Made by a program: the position numbers and the translations under genes. Positions 8,340 to 18,122 of a DNA stretch of 64,000 nt are shown here, piece by piece. Source of the DNA: Streptococcus anginosus subsp. whileyi MAS624 (lineage in GTDB: Bacteria; Bacillota; Bacilli; Lactobacillales; Streptococcaceae); assembly GCF_000478925.1 (NCBI RefSeq), contig NZ_AP013072.1, positions 1-64,000 on the forward strand, in the 5' to 3' direction. The notes under the pieces are model-generated. The model saw nothing but the letters and a program-made list of their open reading frames with translations. It was not told the DNA's origin and ran no database searches. Numbering within the stretch: position 1 is the first letter of the stretch; each line of letters begins with the position of its first letter.

Positions 8340-9842
8340 TCAATGCGCAAGCATTTCTTGGGCGATTTCTTGTCCACTCAGCTTAGTTGGGTAGTAAGTT
8401 GGCCAATTTTCTAATTCGTTGAAAAGTGCTTCTTGGCTTTCACCACCATAGAAGATATGGAAGTGTGCTGCTTTCGTTGGTGCAATATTATGGTCGCTGA
8501 ATTGCACATATTTATATTTTCCAGCATCTTTATCCGTTGTTTCAAACATGAAACGCACACCACGATTGCCTTTAGAATAAGTCAATGTATGCTTACCAAC
8601 GTATTTGTAAGTAAATTTTTTCTTTTGTCCGTTGACTACAAATTCCATAGTCTTATCTGTGATATTGATATGAGACACATCTGTCTTATAGCCTTTTTCA
8701 TAATACGCTTTGTACTCAGCAGCTGTCATCTTACCGCTTAATTTTGCTTTGTAATCAAAGACTTGGTCTAAAGTTCCATCTTGCAAATATGGATAAACGG
8801 ATTGCCATTGACCTGCATAGTCAGACAACGTACGGTCTTTAACAGCACTATCTTCAAAGTAGCCATTTTGTACAGTCTTTGTATTTTTTTCTTTTTCAGC
8901 AGAAATTTCAGCGCCTGCTTGGTCAGTTGTCTTCTTCAAGGCTTTCAAGTTGGACTTCATGATTGAAATGTAGTCTGCCCCATCTTTTGTTTGCTTTTCA
9001 GTCAAACTTTCAAGCGGATTAAGGACATCTAACTTCACACCTGTTTCTTTTGCCAATGTAGAAGCCAATGCTTGAGAAGCATTTTCTTCAAAATAGATAT
9101 ACTTAATATTGTTTTTCTTAATATATTTTGTCAATTCAGCCAAACGCGCTGCTGAAGGCTCACTATCTGGTGAAAGCCCTGAAATAGGAACTTGTTTCAA
9201 ACCATAATCCAATGCAAGATATCGAAAAGCAGCATGTTGCGTCACAAAACTTTTTTGTTTTGCATTTGCTAAACCAGTTGCATATTCTTTATCCAGAGTT
9301 TCTAATTTCTTAATGTAAGTTGCTGCGTTCTTTTGGAAAGTTGCTTTCTTATCTGGATAGCGTTTACTTAAGCTGTCACGAATATTTTCCACCATTTTAA
9401 TAGCACGTTTTGGTGATAACCATACATGAGGATCGTATTCATGATGATGTCCTTCTTTACCATGATCATGATCTCCTTCCTCTTCTGTACCAGGCAGTAG
9501 CAACATCTTCCCAGTCGCCTTCACCACATTCACTTTACCTTTTTTCAAGGTTTTAAGCAATTTTGGCACCCAAGTTTCCATGTTTTCATTTTCATAAACG
9601 AAAGTATCTGCATCTTGAATCGTTGCAACCGCCTTAGCAGAAGGTTCATATTCATGTGGTTCTGTCCCTGCACCAATCAGCAACTTAACATTGGCAGTAT
9701 CACCTGTCACTTGATTAGTAAACTCATAAACTGGATAAAATGTTGTCACAACATTTAGCTTCCCATTTGCGCTTTTTTGATTGGAACAAGCCACTAAAAA
9801 GATGCTCAGTAAACTTGCTACTAATAGACCAATTTTCTTCAT
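8340..9842 (-). CDS. adcA: Zinc-binding lipoprotein AdcA with ZinT domain
   Basis: 500 aa. Lipoprotein signal with LVAC (lipidated Cys19). The cluster A-I zinc-binding domain (about 25-310) has His63 in EPHEYEPS and a His/Asp-rich loop at about 124-139 that delivers zinc. A C-terminal ZinT domain (about 320-500) is fused, as in other streptococcal AdcA proteins. It captures zinc at the cell surface for AdcBC. It is the last gene of adcRCBA, 9 bases after adcB, and is expected to be derepressed on zinc starvation. Confidence 0.95.
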   Translation of the reverse strand: MKKIGLLVASLLSIFLVACSNQKSANGKLNVVTTFYPVYEFTNQVTGDTANVKLLIGAGTEPHEYEPSAKAVATIQDADTFVYENENMETWVPKLLKTLKKGKVNVVKATGKMLLLPGTEEEGDHDHGKEGHHHEYDPHVWLSPKRAIKMVENIRDSLSKRYPDKKATFQKNAATYIKKLETLDKEYATGLANAKQKSFVTQHAAFRYLALDYGLKQVPISGLSPDSEPSAARLAELTKYIKKNNIKYIYFEENASQALASTLAKETGVKLDVLNPLESLTEKQTKDGADYISIMKSNLKALKKTTDQAGAEISAEKEKNTKTVQNGYFEDSAVKDRTLSDYAGQWQSVYPYLQDGTLDQVFDYKAKLSGKMTAAEYKAYYEKGYKTDVSHINITDKTMEFVVNGQKKKFTYKYVGKHTLTYSKGNRGVRFMFETTDKDAGKYKYVQFSDHNIAPTKAAHFHIFYGGESQEALFNELENWPTYYPTKLSGQEIAQEMLAH

Positions 9843-9851
9843 TTCTTACTC

Positions 9852-10658
9852 CTATTTGATAAATTTTTTCAATAAATTTACTAGTAAAAATACGCCGACA
9901 AAAATAATGGTAATACTTGCACTGGCTGGCGTTTCTGCATAATACGAAATATACAAACCAGCAATCATACCTAAGAAGCCGATGATATTTGCCAACAAGA
10001 TAACAGTTTTAAAGTTCTTCCCCAACCGCAAAGCAATACTTGCCGGCAACACCATAATGGTTGATACCAGCAAGGCACCTGCCGCTGGAATCATGAGGGC
10101 AATGGCAACACCTGTCACAATGTTAAACAGAATAGACATGGTACGAACAGGCAGTCCGTCCACAAAAGCTGTATCCTCATCAAAGGTCAAAATATACATT
10201 GGTCGAATGAAGAGAAAAGTCAACACAAGTACGATTGCCGCAATAATAAAGAGTGAAATCACCTGCTCCGTACTAATCGTGACAATAGAGCCAAATAAAT
10301 ACTGATCCAAACTCATAGAACTGGAACTCTTGCCCCTACTCATCACAATCAAAGCAATGGCAAGTCCTGTAGACATCAGAATTGCCGTTCCGATTTCCAT
10401 AAAATTCTTGTAGATTGTCCGCAGGTATTCTAAGAAGACTGCCGCAATCATCACAATAATGACAGTTGAAATCGTAGGTGAGATGCCTAGCACCAAGCCA
10501 AAAGCAACCCCCGAAAGCGACACGTGGCTGAGCGTATCACTCATCAAACTCTGACGACGTAAAATCAAGAAAGTTCCTAAAACCGGCGAAAACAGACTCA
10601 TAGCAATCACTGCTAGAAAAGCCCGCTGCATAAAGTCATAAGACAATAAATTAAACAT
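9852..10658 (-). CDS. adcB: Zinc ABC transporter permease AdcB
   Basis: 268 aa, ABC-3 family permease with about eight membrane helices and no large loops. It starts [18 protein letters not shown], typical of ZnuB/AdcB. It forms the membrane channel for zinc uptake with AdcC and AdcA. Its start overlaps the end of adcC by 8 bases. Confidence 0.94.
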   Translation of the reverse strand: MFNLLSYDFMQRAFLAVIAMSLFSPVLGTFLILRRQSLMSDTLSHVSLSGVAFGLVLGISPTISTVIIVMIAAVFLEYLRTIYKNFMEIGTAILMSTGLAIALIVMSRGKSSSSMSLDQYLFGSIVTISTEQVISLFIIAAIVLVLTFLFIRPMYILTFDEDTAFVDGLPVRTMSILFNIVTGVAIALMIPAAGALLVSTIMVLPASIALRLGKNFKTVILLANIIGFLGMIAGLYISYYAETPASASITIIFVGVFLLVNLLKKFIK

Positions 10659-11355
10659 GGCTCACCTCCTGATCACTCTCGTGAACATTGAAGCACCGCC
10701 ATGGCGAATCTTGATTTCGCACCAAATGAATATTGCGGTCCGCATATTTTCTAACTTCCTCTGGATCATGCGTAATCATCAGCACAGCCTTGCCGTGCCG
10801 ATGCGCACTATGGTGCAGCAAATCATAAAATTCATCCTTGCTACCAGCATCCATCCCCGTTGTCGGCTCATCCAAGACAAAAACATCCGGATCCGAAGCA
10901 AACATGCGCGCAATGACCGCCCGCTGCTTTTGCCCACCCGAAAGCGAGCCAATCCGCTTGTCTCGATGTTCCCACATGCCAACGGCGTCCAGACTGACCT
11001 TGATATGTTCTTCATCATGCGCATTCAAACGACGAAACCATCCTTTACGCGGATACCGACCTGATTTAACAAATTCATAGACGGTGCTTGGAAAACTCGC
11101 ATTAAAACTAGCGATTTGCTGCGGCAGATAAGCAATCCGCAACTTCTTGCCAGCTGTATTCGTCTTAGAAATCGTCACCTTACCAAATCGAGGCTGCAAA
11201 ATCCCAAGACTAGCCTTGATCAAGGTCGTTTTTGCTGCTCCATTTTCACCTGTCAAAGTCACAAACTCACCACTATCCACATAATAGTTAATATGCTCCA
11301 ACACAGGCTCCTTATCATAATAGAAGGACAAATCTTCAACCGTGATATATCTCAT
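10651..11355 (-). CDS. adcC: Zinc ABC transporter ATP-binding protein AdcC
   Basis: 234 aa ABC ATPase. Walker A reads GENGAAKTT, where the usual second glycine of GxGK is alanine; the lysine and threonine are kept. Signature LSGGQKQR, Walker [13 protein letters not shown] and the switch His in MITHD are intact. It powers AdcB. It overlaps adcR by four bases (ATGA) and adcB by eight, so the three genes are translationally coupled. Confidence 0.94.
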   Translation of the reverse strand: MRYITVEDLSFYYDKEPVLEHINYYVDSGEFVTLTGENGAAKTTLIKASLGILQPRFGKVTISKTNTAGKKLRIAYLPQQIASFNASFPSTVYEFVKSGRYPRKGWFRRLNAHDEEHIKVSLDAVGMWEHRDKRIGSLSGGQKQRAVIARMFASDPDVFVLDEPTTGMDAGSKDEFYDLLHHSAHRHGKAVLMITHDPEEVRKYADRNIHLVRNQDSPWRCFNVHESDQEVSHV

Positions 11356-11795
11356 TTTCCGATTTCTCCTACTAAGGTTTCCAAGAATTTTTGAATGGTA
11401 GCTTGCTCATTAGGAGTGTATTGATTGGCGATTTTTTCGTAAATTTCCAATGTATGCTGATGATGATGATGATGCTCCGCGGCAACTGGCTTCGCTAATT
11501 CTGTCAACCGATAAAAAATAACACGCGCATCTTTCTGATCCTTGAAGGGTTCCAGCATTTCTTGTTTGATGAGCGATTTGATAGCCTTTGTTACAGCTGC
11601 TTGACTGACGTTTAAGCGCTTCGCCAACTCTGAGTTTGTCAACGACTCCTCAGACAGCAACATCAAGATGTGCTCTTGAGTATTAGTCAAAGGCATTCCA
11701 TTTGTACAAGAACCAATCAAAATCTCATGCTGATTCTCGGCTTTTAAAATGATTTCATTTAAGAAATGATCCATTTCATGTGCTAATTGACTCAT
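11352..11795 (-). CDS. adcR: Zinc-dependent repressor AdcR (MarR family)
   Basis: 147 aa MarR-type winged helix (about 30-105). The His run in [18 protein letters not shown] (about residues 106-123) and nearby acidic residues are the expected zinc ligands. With zinc it represses adcRCBA and other zinc-uptake genes. Two AdcR-type boxes lie in its own promoter (11812-11823 and 11827-11838), so it is autoregulated. First gene of the operon. Confidence 0.95.
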   Translation of the reverse strand: MSQLAHEMDHFLNEIILKAENQHEILIGSCTNGMPLTNTQEHILMLLSEESLTNSELAKRLNVSQAAVTKAIKSLIKQEMLEPFKDQKDARVIFYRLTELAKPVAAEHHHHHQHTLEIYEKIANQYTPNEQATIQKFLETLVGEIGK

Positions 11796-11811
11796 GTTGC
11801 TCCTTTTCTGA

Positions 11812-11865
11812 TTAACCAGTTAATTCTTTACTAGTTAAGTATATCATAAAGAAAAAAAGAGTCAA
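11812..11865 (-). promoter_or_regulatory. adcRCBA promoter with two AdcR boxes
   Basis: On the minus strand TTGACT (11860-11865) and TATACT (11838-11843) are 16 bases apart. TTAACCAGTTAA (11812-11823) is a perfect AdcR site (TTAACYRGTTAA) and TTTACTAGTTAA (11827-11838) is a near match touching the -10. Confidence 0.88.
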
Positions 11866-11995
11866 GTGAAAATTTCAGCATAGTTTCCACGAAAAGGATT
11901 AAGTATTCTCTAAATTTTTGTATAACTTTTCTAAGTCCATTTTCTCTAGGAAACAGCTCTTCCTTTTTCTTTTCACATTCTATGCTCTAGGCATC

Positions 11996-12049
11996 AAAAA
12001 GGGGATCTAAAGAGCCCCCATTTCAGAGGAGAATGCTCTCTAGATTCCC
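11996..12049 (-). terminator. Terminator of the LPXTG surface protein gene
   Basis: On the minus strand GGGAATCTAGAGAGC pairs with GCTCTTTAGATCCCC (two mismatches or wobble pairs), followed by five T. The 125 bases between it and the adcR promoter (11870-11995) show nothing I recognise. Confidence 0.8.
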
Positions 12050-12086
12050 AATTTAAACTTATTATTTTTCTGAAGTCTTGATTTTA

Positions 12087-15000
12087 TCAAGATTTCTTCT
12101 TGATGAGATAAACTGCACCGACCAAAACAATCAAACCAATGAAAATAGCTACTGTCTGAATGACCGTACCTGTCTTAGGTAAATCTCTCTTCGGTGGAGT
12201 ATAGCGATTTTCAAATGTCTGTATGTTCTTATCATAACTTACTTTGGCAACCAAATGACCATTGCTATCATCTGTGACGGTGACAGTCACCTTAATCACT
12301 TTCTTATCGTAAATGATCCCTTGAAGTTTTGTATTCTTCTCGGTGATTGTGTAATGGTAAGTACCTGTCGCTTTGTATTCAAGAGCATCAAACTTAATGG
12401 ATCCATCCGCTGTATTTTTCTTAGTTTGGAGTACTCGACCTTTTTCATCCTTCAATACAAATTCAAATTCATTTGCTTTTAAGGCACGGCCGATCAATTT
12501 CTTGGTCACTCCAATAGTAGCAGTGACTGGATCTGGTGTATAAGTATTTTTGAAGACACGATCTTCTGTATCATAAGATACAGTCGCTTCCAGTTTTCCT
12601 GCGCCATCATCAGTCACAGTAACGGTTGCCTTGATCACTTTGGTGTCATATTTCACACCGCCGAGCTTCGTATCTTTTTCGGTGATCGTGTATTGATAAG
12701 TACCAACTGCTGTATAAGTCAGTTTCTTAAAGCTAACTTTACCATCCTTATCATTTGTCACCGTTTCAAGCACTTCATCCTTAGCATTTTTCAGTTCAAA
12801 ACTGAATTCACCAGCTTTAAGGTCACGGCCGGTTAATTGTTTGTTAGCTGAAAGCTGAGCAGTCGTTGGAGCAGCTTGGTATTGGTTCGTAAAGGTTTGG
12901 TCGTTCTGTTCATAGGCAACTTGTGCTACCAATTGACCTTGACCATTATCTGTTACGGTTACGGTTGCTTTAATCACTTTGGTGTCATATTTTACACTAC
13001 CTAAGTTATTGTCTTTCTCTTTGATGGTGTAATGATAAGTACCGGCTTTCGTGTACTCAATGGTGTCGAAAGTGACACTACCGTCTTGAGCATTCTTCTT
13101 GCTTTGAGTAACTTTATCATCTTGGCCTTTCAATTCAAACTCAAACTCGCCATCTTTCAAAGCACGACCTGTCAAGGCTTTCTTAACAGAGAGTTGTGCG
13201 TTTGTTTTAGCAGCGGAATAAGTGTTCTTGAAGGTCTGATCATCTTTTTCATAAGCAACTTTTGTTACTAAGCGGCCTTGACCATCGTCTGTAACAGTGA
13301 CTGTCGCTTTGATCACTTTGGTGTCATATTTCACACCACCGAGTTTCGTATCTTTTTCGGTGATGGTGTAGTGATAAGTACCTACCTTAGTATACTCAAT
13401 GGTATCAAAAGTGACGCTACCATCTTGTGCATTTGTCTTCGTTTGGCGAACTTGATCGTCTGTACCAGTCAGTTCAAATTCAAATTCCCCTTCTTTGAGG
13501 TTACGACCTTCTAATAGCTTCTTAGCAGAAAGTGTCGCAGTGGCTTTATCTGCTGAATAAGTATTCGTGAAGGTGTTTTGGTTGTTTTCATAAGCAACTG
13601 TTGTATGTAGTTGACCTTTACCATCATCCGTGACAGTGACTGTTGCTTTGATTACTTTGGTGTCATATTTCACACCGCCTAAAGCACCAGCTTGTTCTTT
13701 AATGGTATAAGTATAAGTTCCAGCTGTTTTGAATGTCAACTCTTTAAATGAAATCTTACCATCTTTAGCGTTCTTAACGGTATCCACCACTTTACCGTTT
13801 GGATCAATCAAGTCAAAGGCAAATTCATTCGCTTTCAATTCGCGACCAGTTAGCACTTTGTTCGCTTCTAATGTCGCAGTTGTTTCCTTAGCAAGGTAAG
13901 TATTGCGGAAGGTTGGATTAGCTGTATCGTAAGATACTTGGGCAACTAACTGACCATTGCCATCATCAGTGACTTTTACAGTCGCCTTGATTTCTTTCTT
14001 GTCGTAAGTTACACCGCCTAAGCCATTGTCTTTCTCTTTGATGGTGTAATGATAAGTTCCGACTTTTGTATAGTCAATCGCATCAAAAGTAACACGACCG
14101 TCTGCTGCATTTTTCTTCATCTGACGAACATTGTCATCCGATCCAGCTAATTCAAATTCAAACTCTTGATCGTTTAATGCACGACCTGTCAGTTCTTTGG
14201 TCACGCTTAGTTGTGCACTAACCTTTTGACTAGAGTAGGTATTGTTGAAAGTTTGGTCATTGTTTTCATAGGTTACTTTTGAAACAAGCTGACCTTTACC
14301 ATTATCAGTGACTTCAACTGTTACCTTGATGGTCTTGGTGTCGTAAGTCACACCACCCAATCCTGTGTTTTTCTCTGTAATGGTGTACTTGTGGGTACCA
14401 ACAGTTTGATACTTGATTGCATCAAATTGAACCTTACCAGCTTTATCATTCTTCTTGGTTTGAAGAACATCTGCCTTGCCATCTTCTTTCAGATCAAAAC
14501 TAAACTCGCCATCCTTCAAAGTACGTCCGGTTAATTTCTTCGTGACAGAGAAAGTAGCATCGGTACCTTTGGCAGTATATTTATTTGTAAAGCTTTGTTT
14601 AGAAATTTTATTCTTACCGCTCTCGTCAAGACCGAGGTAGACGATATTGTAAATCAACTGTCCATCATCTTCTTGTTGAACACGAATGGTAACTCTAATT
14701 GGTTGTTTATCGTAGCCAACACCTGGAACCTTACCAGCTTTCTCTTTGATAAGGTAGTTGTAAAGACCAGTCTTGGTGAACTTAAGAGCTTTGAAAGGAA
14801 TCGTACCATCCGCTTTATTTTTAACTGTTTGAAGTAGCTTGTTTTGTCCATCGTATAATTCAAACTCAAACTCGTCATCTTGTAGATTTCGACCCGTTAA
14901 GGCTTTTGTCACCTGCAGTGGCACTGTGATTTCTTTTGGTGTGAACGTATTCTTAAAGTTCTTTTTACCACCGTCATAAGTCACAGTAGTACTTAGCTTC

Positions 15001-15200
15001 CCTTTACCATCATCCGTTACTTTAACTGTGACTTTGACTTTGCTCGAGTCATAAGTAACTCCTGTCAGACCATTATTTTTTTCTGTAATGGTGTAGTGGT
15101 ACTCACCTGCCTTGTCGTAGTTAATAGCTTGGAACTGAACTTTTCCTTGGGCATCATTTTTAGCCGTTTGAAGAACATCTGGCTTACCATCTTCCTTCAA
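12087..15200 (-). CDS. 3' part of the split surface adhesin (repeats and LPKTG anchor)
   Basis: The frame stays open to about 15420, but the first possible start codon is a TTG at 15200 with no ribosome site, so separate translation is doubtful. It carries the end of repeat 3 through repeat 12 and ends in RDLPKTGTVIQTVAIFIGLI followed by a basic tail, a class A sortase substrate. Repeat 5 is the most divergent (longer, with VYLGLDESGKN). The repeats would make a stiff stalk at the cell wall. Confidence 0.7.
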   Translation of the reverse strand: MKEDGKPDVLQTAKNDAQGKVQFQAINYDKAGEYHYTITEKNNGLTGVTYDSSKVKVTVKVTDDGKGKLSTTVTYDGGKKNFKNTFTPKEITVPLQVTKALTGRNLQDDEFEFELYDGQNKLLQTVKNKADGTIPFKALKFTKTGLYNYLIKEKAGKVPGVGYDKQPIRVTIRVQQEDDGQLIYNIVYLGLDESGKNKISKQSFTNKYTAKGTDATFSVTKKLTGRTLKDGEFSFDLKEDGKADVLQTKKNDKAGKVQFDAIKYQTVGTHKYTITEKNTGLGGVTYDTKTIKVTVEVTDNGKGQLVSKVTYENNDQTFNNTYSSQKVSAQLSVTKELTGRALNDQEFEFELAGSDDNVRQMKKNAADGRVTFDAIDYTKVGTYHYTIKEKDNGLGGVTYDKKEIKATVKVTDDGNGQLVAQVSYDTANPTFRNTYLAKETTATLEANKVLTGRELKANEFAFDLIDPNGKVVDTVKNAKDGKISFKELTFKTAGTYTYTIKEQAGALGGVKYDTKVIKATVTVTDDGKGQLHTTVAYENNQNTFTNTYSADKATATLSAKKLLEGRNLKEGEFEFELTGTDDQVRQTKTNAQDGSVTFDTIEYTKVGTYHYTITEKDTKLGGVKYDTKVIKATVTVTDDGQGRLVTKVAYEKDDQTFKNTYSAAKTNAQLSVKKALTGRALKDGEFEFELKGQDDKVTQSKKNAQDGSVTFDTIEYTKAGTYHYTIKEKDNNLGSVKYDTKVIKATVTVTDNGQGQLVAQVAYEQNDQTFTNQYQAAPTTAQLSANKQLTGRDLKAGEFSFELKNAKDEVLETVTNDKDGKVSFKKLTYTAVGTYQYTITEKDTKLGGVKYDTKVIKATVTVTDDGAGKLEATVSYDTEDRVFKNTYTPDPVTATIGVTKKLIGRALKANEFEFVLKDEKGRVLQTKKNTADGSIKFDALEYKATGTYHYTITEKNTKLQGIIYDKKVIKVTVTVTDDSNGHLVAKVSYDKNIQTFENRYTPPKRDLPKTGTVIQTVAIFIGLIVLVGAVYLIKKKS

Positions 15201-15556
15201 CTCAAACTCAAACTCTTGCGCTTTCAGTTTGCGACCCGTTAACTCCTTGGTTACATCGAAGGTTGCAGAAGTAGCTTGAGTGGTGTAGGTGTTGTTGAAG
15301 GTAGTGTCGTTTTTTTCATAGACAATTTCAGAATGTAGTTTTCCTTTGCCGTCATCTGTAATTTTGACAGTAGCTTTTACTTCTTTCGGATCATAAGTAA
15401 TGCCACCTAACTGACCTTTTTCTCTGTAATGGTGTAGTGGTACTCACCTGCCTTGTCGTAGTTAATAACTTGGAACTGAACTTTTCCTTGGGCATCATTT
15501 TTAGCCGTTTGAAGAACATCTGGCTTACCATCTTCCTTCAACTCAAACTCAAACTC
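15083..15556 (-). repeat. 133-bp near-identical direct repeat inside the adhesin gene
   Basis: 15083-15215 and 15424-15556 are identical except for one base (G/A, giving Ala versus Val). Offset is 341 bases, one short of 114 codons because the missing base lies between them. Other repeats of the gene are far more diverged at DNA level, so this pair is a recent duplication or gene conversion. Confidence 0.85.
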
Positions 15557-17941
15557 GTCTTTTTGTAGCTGACGACCTGTCAGAACTTTGTTCACTTCTA
15601 ATCGAGCGAAAGTCTTTCCTGGAGTATAGCGATTCTCAAAAGTTGGGTTTTTAGTCTCCTCACCAGCTTTCGAATAAGTGATCTTTGTAACTTCAAGCTT
15701 TCCTCCCTCATCTTCGACAGTTACAGTTGCCGAGATAAGATTCGGTTCATATTCAACTCCTGGAACATCACCAGCCTTTTCACTAATGGTATAATGATAG
15801 ATTCCTGCTTTTGTATATTCAAGCTCTTTGAATTGAACCTTACCATCAGCCGCATTTTTTACAGTTTGGAGAACTTGTCCATTTTCTTTTAAGTCAAACT
15901 CAAATTCATTTTTTTGAAGTTTGCGACCAATTAATTTCTTAGTTACAGAAAGTTTTGTGCTTGTCTTCTCTGGAAGGTAATAGTTTGTGAACTTATTCTT
16001 TTCTTCTCTACCACCTTGGCCATCAATACCTTCATACTTGACAGTTGACACTAACTTACCAGACGCATCTCTTGAAATAACCACTGTCACATAGATATCG
16101 TTCGGATCATAATTAATCCCTTTTTCAGGGTTTACTTTGCGTTTTTCAGAAATAATGTACTTATGCGTACCTTCTTCAGTATAGTTAATTGGATCAAATG
16201 TTACTTTACCGTTGACATCATTTGTTTTTGTTTGAATTGGATTTTGGTCTCCCTCTTTCTTCAATTCAAATTCAAATTCTCTATCTTTAAGTTTCCGACC
16301 AATTAATTCTTTCTCAATTTGTAATTGTGTAGATACTTTTTCAATTTTTTTATTGACGATATCTTTTGTTATGGATTTAGTTGTTCCAAAGTCTTCAGGT
16401 TTAACCTTAATTTCTTTGCCTGTTAACCGATAACCATCCGGCGCTTTAATTTCTTTAATAGTATAATTGTCTTTCAGCAAATTAGGAATCGTGACTTTTC
16501 CTGTACTATCCGTAGTGAAGTCTCCTACAACCGCACCATTCCGATCACGTGTCACTCTAAAGACTGCTCCTGCCAAAGATGCTCCAGAGGTTTCATCTTT
16601 TCTATGCAAGGTTATAGAATAAACATAGCCTTCTGCACTTCCACCCGCCTCTAGATACATGTTTGGGCGAATCGTTTCTACAATTTTAGTTTGACTTGAC
16701 CAAAGAGTCGCAGTATTTTTAATAATTTCACCATTTTGTAATTTATAGTTTGGCTTCGCATTATAGATAACATGGTAGCCTTCACCAGCTTTTATATCAC
16801 CTAACCTGATAGAAAATGATGAATCAGATAGAAACTCTACTGTAAATTGACTTGTAACATCAGTTCTGTTTTGCAAAACCCAACGATTGTTTTCAATAAC
16901 CCATTTCCCTTTGTAAATTTTAAAACTATTTCTAATATAGGAAATTTTCGGTGTTGTTAAAATATCAGTTACTTTTGCATCCGGAACTTCTTTTCCTGAC
17001 TGATTTACAGTGATATCATAAGTGATAGTATTGTCTGGTTTAAAATTACCTACTTTTGTCAAATCTTTTTGTGATGGCGGATTTGGACCTCCAAATTCTG
17101 GTTCTCCCACCTTAATCACTTTTCGATTAACTGCAATTTCGATTGGAACTTTTTTCTTTTCCTTTACGATATGATGATTAACATAAGTATAAAAATAAAA
17201 GCTACCAGAAACATCTGATTTGTTTTCAACATACTTTGTATAGGTCAACTTTAATAGTCGATTCTCTGGATCAATAGTTGCACGAGCTACAACTTGACCA
17301 TCTTTATCTTTAATATCAAAATTAGGAGTTGACACCAAAACCAGATTTTCTGAAATCTTGAATGTTGTATAATCCCCTTCATGCACATCGTTATTTGGCA
17401 ACTTAAACTGACCATCAATTTTAAATTGTTCCCATTGTTGCAATGGCTTGTCTAACGGTTTTCCATTATGATCGGTAATGCTAAATTTCGTAATCGCATC
17501 TATTTCTTTAGGGGCTCTTTGAGTTTTAGGAGCTGCTTGGGTATCTTTAGTATCTTTAGCAGCAGGTGGAGCTCCTGGCTGAGTCTCACTCTTTTCCTCT
17601 ACCTTACTAGCTTTTTGTGAAGATGTCTCCTCTTTTACTTGGCTAGCATCAGAGCTTTCTTCTTTTGAGGTGCTTGGCTTATTTTCCTGCTCATTTGAAT
17701 TAGCTTCCGCTTTATTCTCAGTAGCAGGCTGCTGCCCCTGACTAGAACTAGTATCTGCTGTCTTTTGCGTTGACTCAGTAGGAGACGTTGGCTGTTCAGT
17801 CGTTCCTGTTTTCGGAGATGACTGAGTTGTCACTGTAGAAGATTGATTCGACAATGTCTGAGCAACCGCACTAGCTGGTGATAAGATTGTTGAAGCCAGC
17901 AATAATGCAACCCCAACAAGATTCATCGCTTTTTTAATCAT
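15407..17941 (-). CDS. 5' part of the split surface adhesin (secreted, no anchor)
   Basis: 844 aa from the ATG at 17941 (a longer start at 17980 is possible but lacks a good ribosome site). It holds the signal peptide, the low-complexity region, two Ig-like N domains (about 140-410) resembling MSCRAMM adhesin regions, one CnaB/SpaA-type domain (about 420-535, with the segment IKEIKAPDGY), and repeats 1, 2 and half of 3. It ends TITEKKVS at a stop created by the frameshift. If made as is, the product would be secreted without the LPXTG anchor. Confidence 0.75.
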   Translation of the reverse strand: MIKKAMNLVGVALLLASTILSPASAVAQTLSNQSSTVTTQSSPKTGTTEQPTSPTESTQKTADTSSSQGQQPATENKAEANSNEQENKPSTSKEESSDASQVKEETSSQKASKVEEKSETQPGAPPAAKDTKDTQAAPKTQRAPKEIDAITKFSITDHNGKPLDKPLQQWEQFKIDGQFKLPNNDVHEGDYTTFKISENLVLVSTPNFDIKDKDGQVVARATIDPENRLLKLTYTKYVENKSDVSGSFYFYTYVNHHIVKEKKKVPIEIAVNRKVIKVGEPEFGGPNPPSQKDLTKVGNFKPDNTITYDITVNQSGKEVPDAKVTDILTTPKISYIRNSFKIYKGKWVIENNRWVLQNRTDVTSQFTVEFLSDSSFSIRLGDIKAGEGYHVIYNAKPNYKLQNGEIIKNTATLWSSQTKIVETIRPNMYLEAGGSAEGYVYSITLHRKDETSGASLAGAVFRVTRDRNGAVVGDFTTDSTGKVTIPNLLKDNYTIKEIKAPDGYRLTGKEIKVKPEDFGTTKSITKDIVNKKIEKVSTQLQIEKELIGRKLKDREFEFELKKEGDQNPIQTKTNDVNGKVTFDPINYTEEGTHKYIISEKRKVNPEKGINYDPNDIYVTVVISRDASGKLVSTVKYEGIDGQGGREEKNKFTNYYLPEKTSTKLSVTKKLIGRKLQKNEFEFDLKENGQVLQTVKNAADGKVQFKELEYTKAGIYHYTISEKAGDVPGVEYEPNLISATVTVEDEGGKLEVTKITYSKAGEETKNPTFENRYTPGKTFARLEVNKVLTGRQLQKDEFEFELKEDGKPDVLQTAKNDAQGKVQFQVINYDKAGEYHYTITEKKVS

Positions 17942-17971
17942 GACGATTTCCTTTCTATGGTTTTTCAGGAC

Positions 17972-17989
17972 TTTGTACAAAAGTACAAA
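17972..17989. promoter_or_regulatory. Inverted repeat in the adhesin leader, possible operator
   Basis: TTTGTAC-AAAA-GTACAAA, perfect 7-bp arms, between the adhesin promoter and its start codon. The position suits a repressor site, possibly for the neighbouring TetR protein. Confidence 0.4.
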
Positions 17990-18003
17990 ACTCCACTAAT
18001 ACC

Positions 18004-18033
18004 ATTATATCAACCACCTTATAGTCCTTTCAA
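18004..18033 (-). promoter_or_regulatory. Promoter for the surface adhesin
   Basis: On the minus strand TTGAAA (18028-18033) and TATAAT (18004-18009) are 18 bases apart, about 65 bases before the ATG. Confidence 0.6.
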
Positions 18034-18122
18034 TCAAAATGCTCTATATTTTAGTTCTATTTCTTGACAAACTGTAAAGTTTTAAACACCCTATTGATAT
18101 ACAACAGGATAGCTCGCAGGCG

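Larger units (their letters stand above)
12087..17941 (-). pseudogene. Giant LPXTG surface adhesin with 12 isopeptide-type repeats, frameshifted
   Basis: Read as one gene this would encode about 1,950 aa: signal peptide (MIKKAMNLVGVALLLAS...), a Ser/Thr/Gln-rich segment, adhesin-like N domains, one CnaB/SpaA-type domain, twelve tandem domains of about 113 aa, and a sortase signal LPKTG with a membrane helix and lysine tail. Each repeat has a lysine in VTKxLTGR, a glutamate in TITEK and an asparagine in FxNxY, the residue set that makes Lys-Asn isopeptide bonds in FctA/Spy0128-type pilin domains. A run of five T at 15417-15421 (A on the coding strand) lacks one base relative to the repeat pattern, so the frame is broken inside repeat 3. 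It may be a true loss, a phase-variable switch or a sequencing error. The ATG at 17941 is chosen because AAAGGAAA lies 7 bases upstream. Confidence 0.85.

Noticed and set aside
13032..14837. Several plus-strand ORFs antisense to the adhesin repeats
   Set aside because: Arise from the repetitive codon pattern; same antisense frames recur in each repeat.
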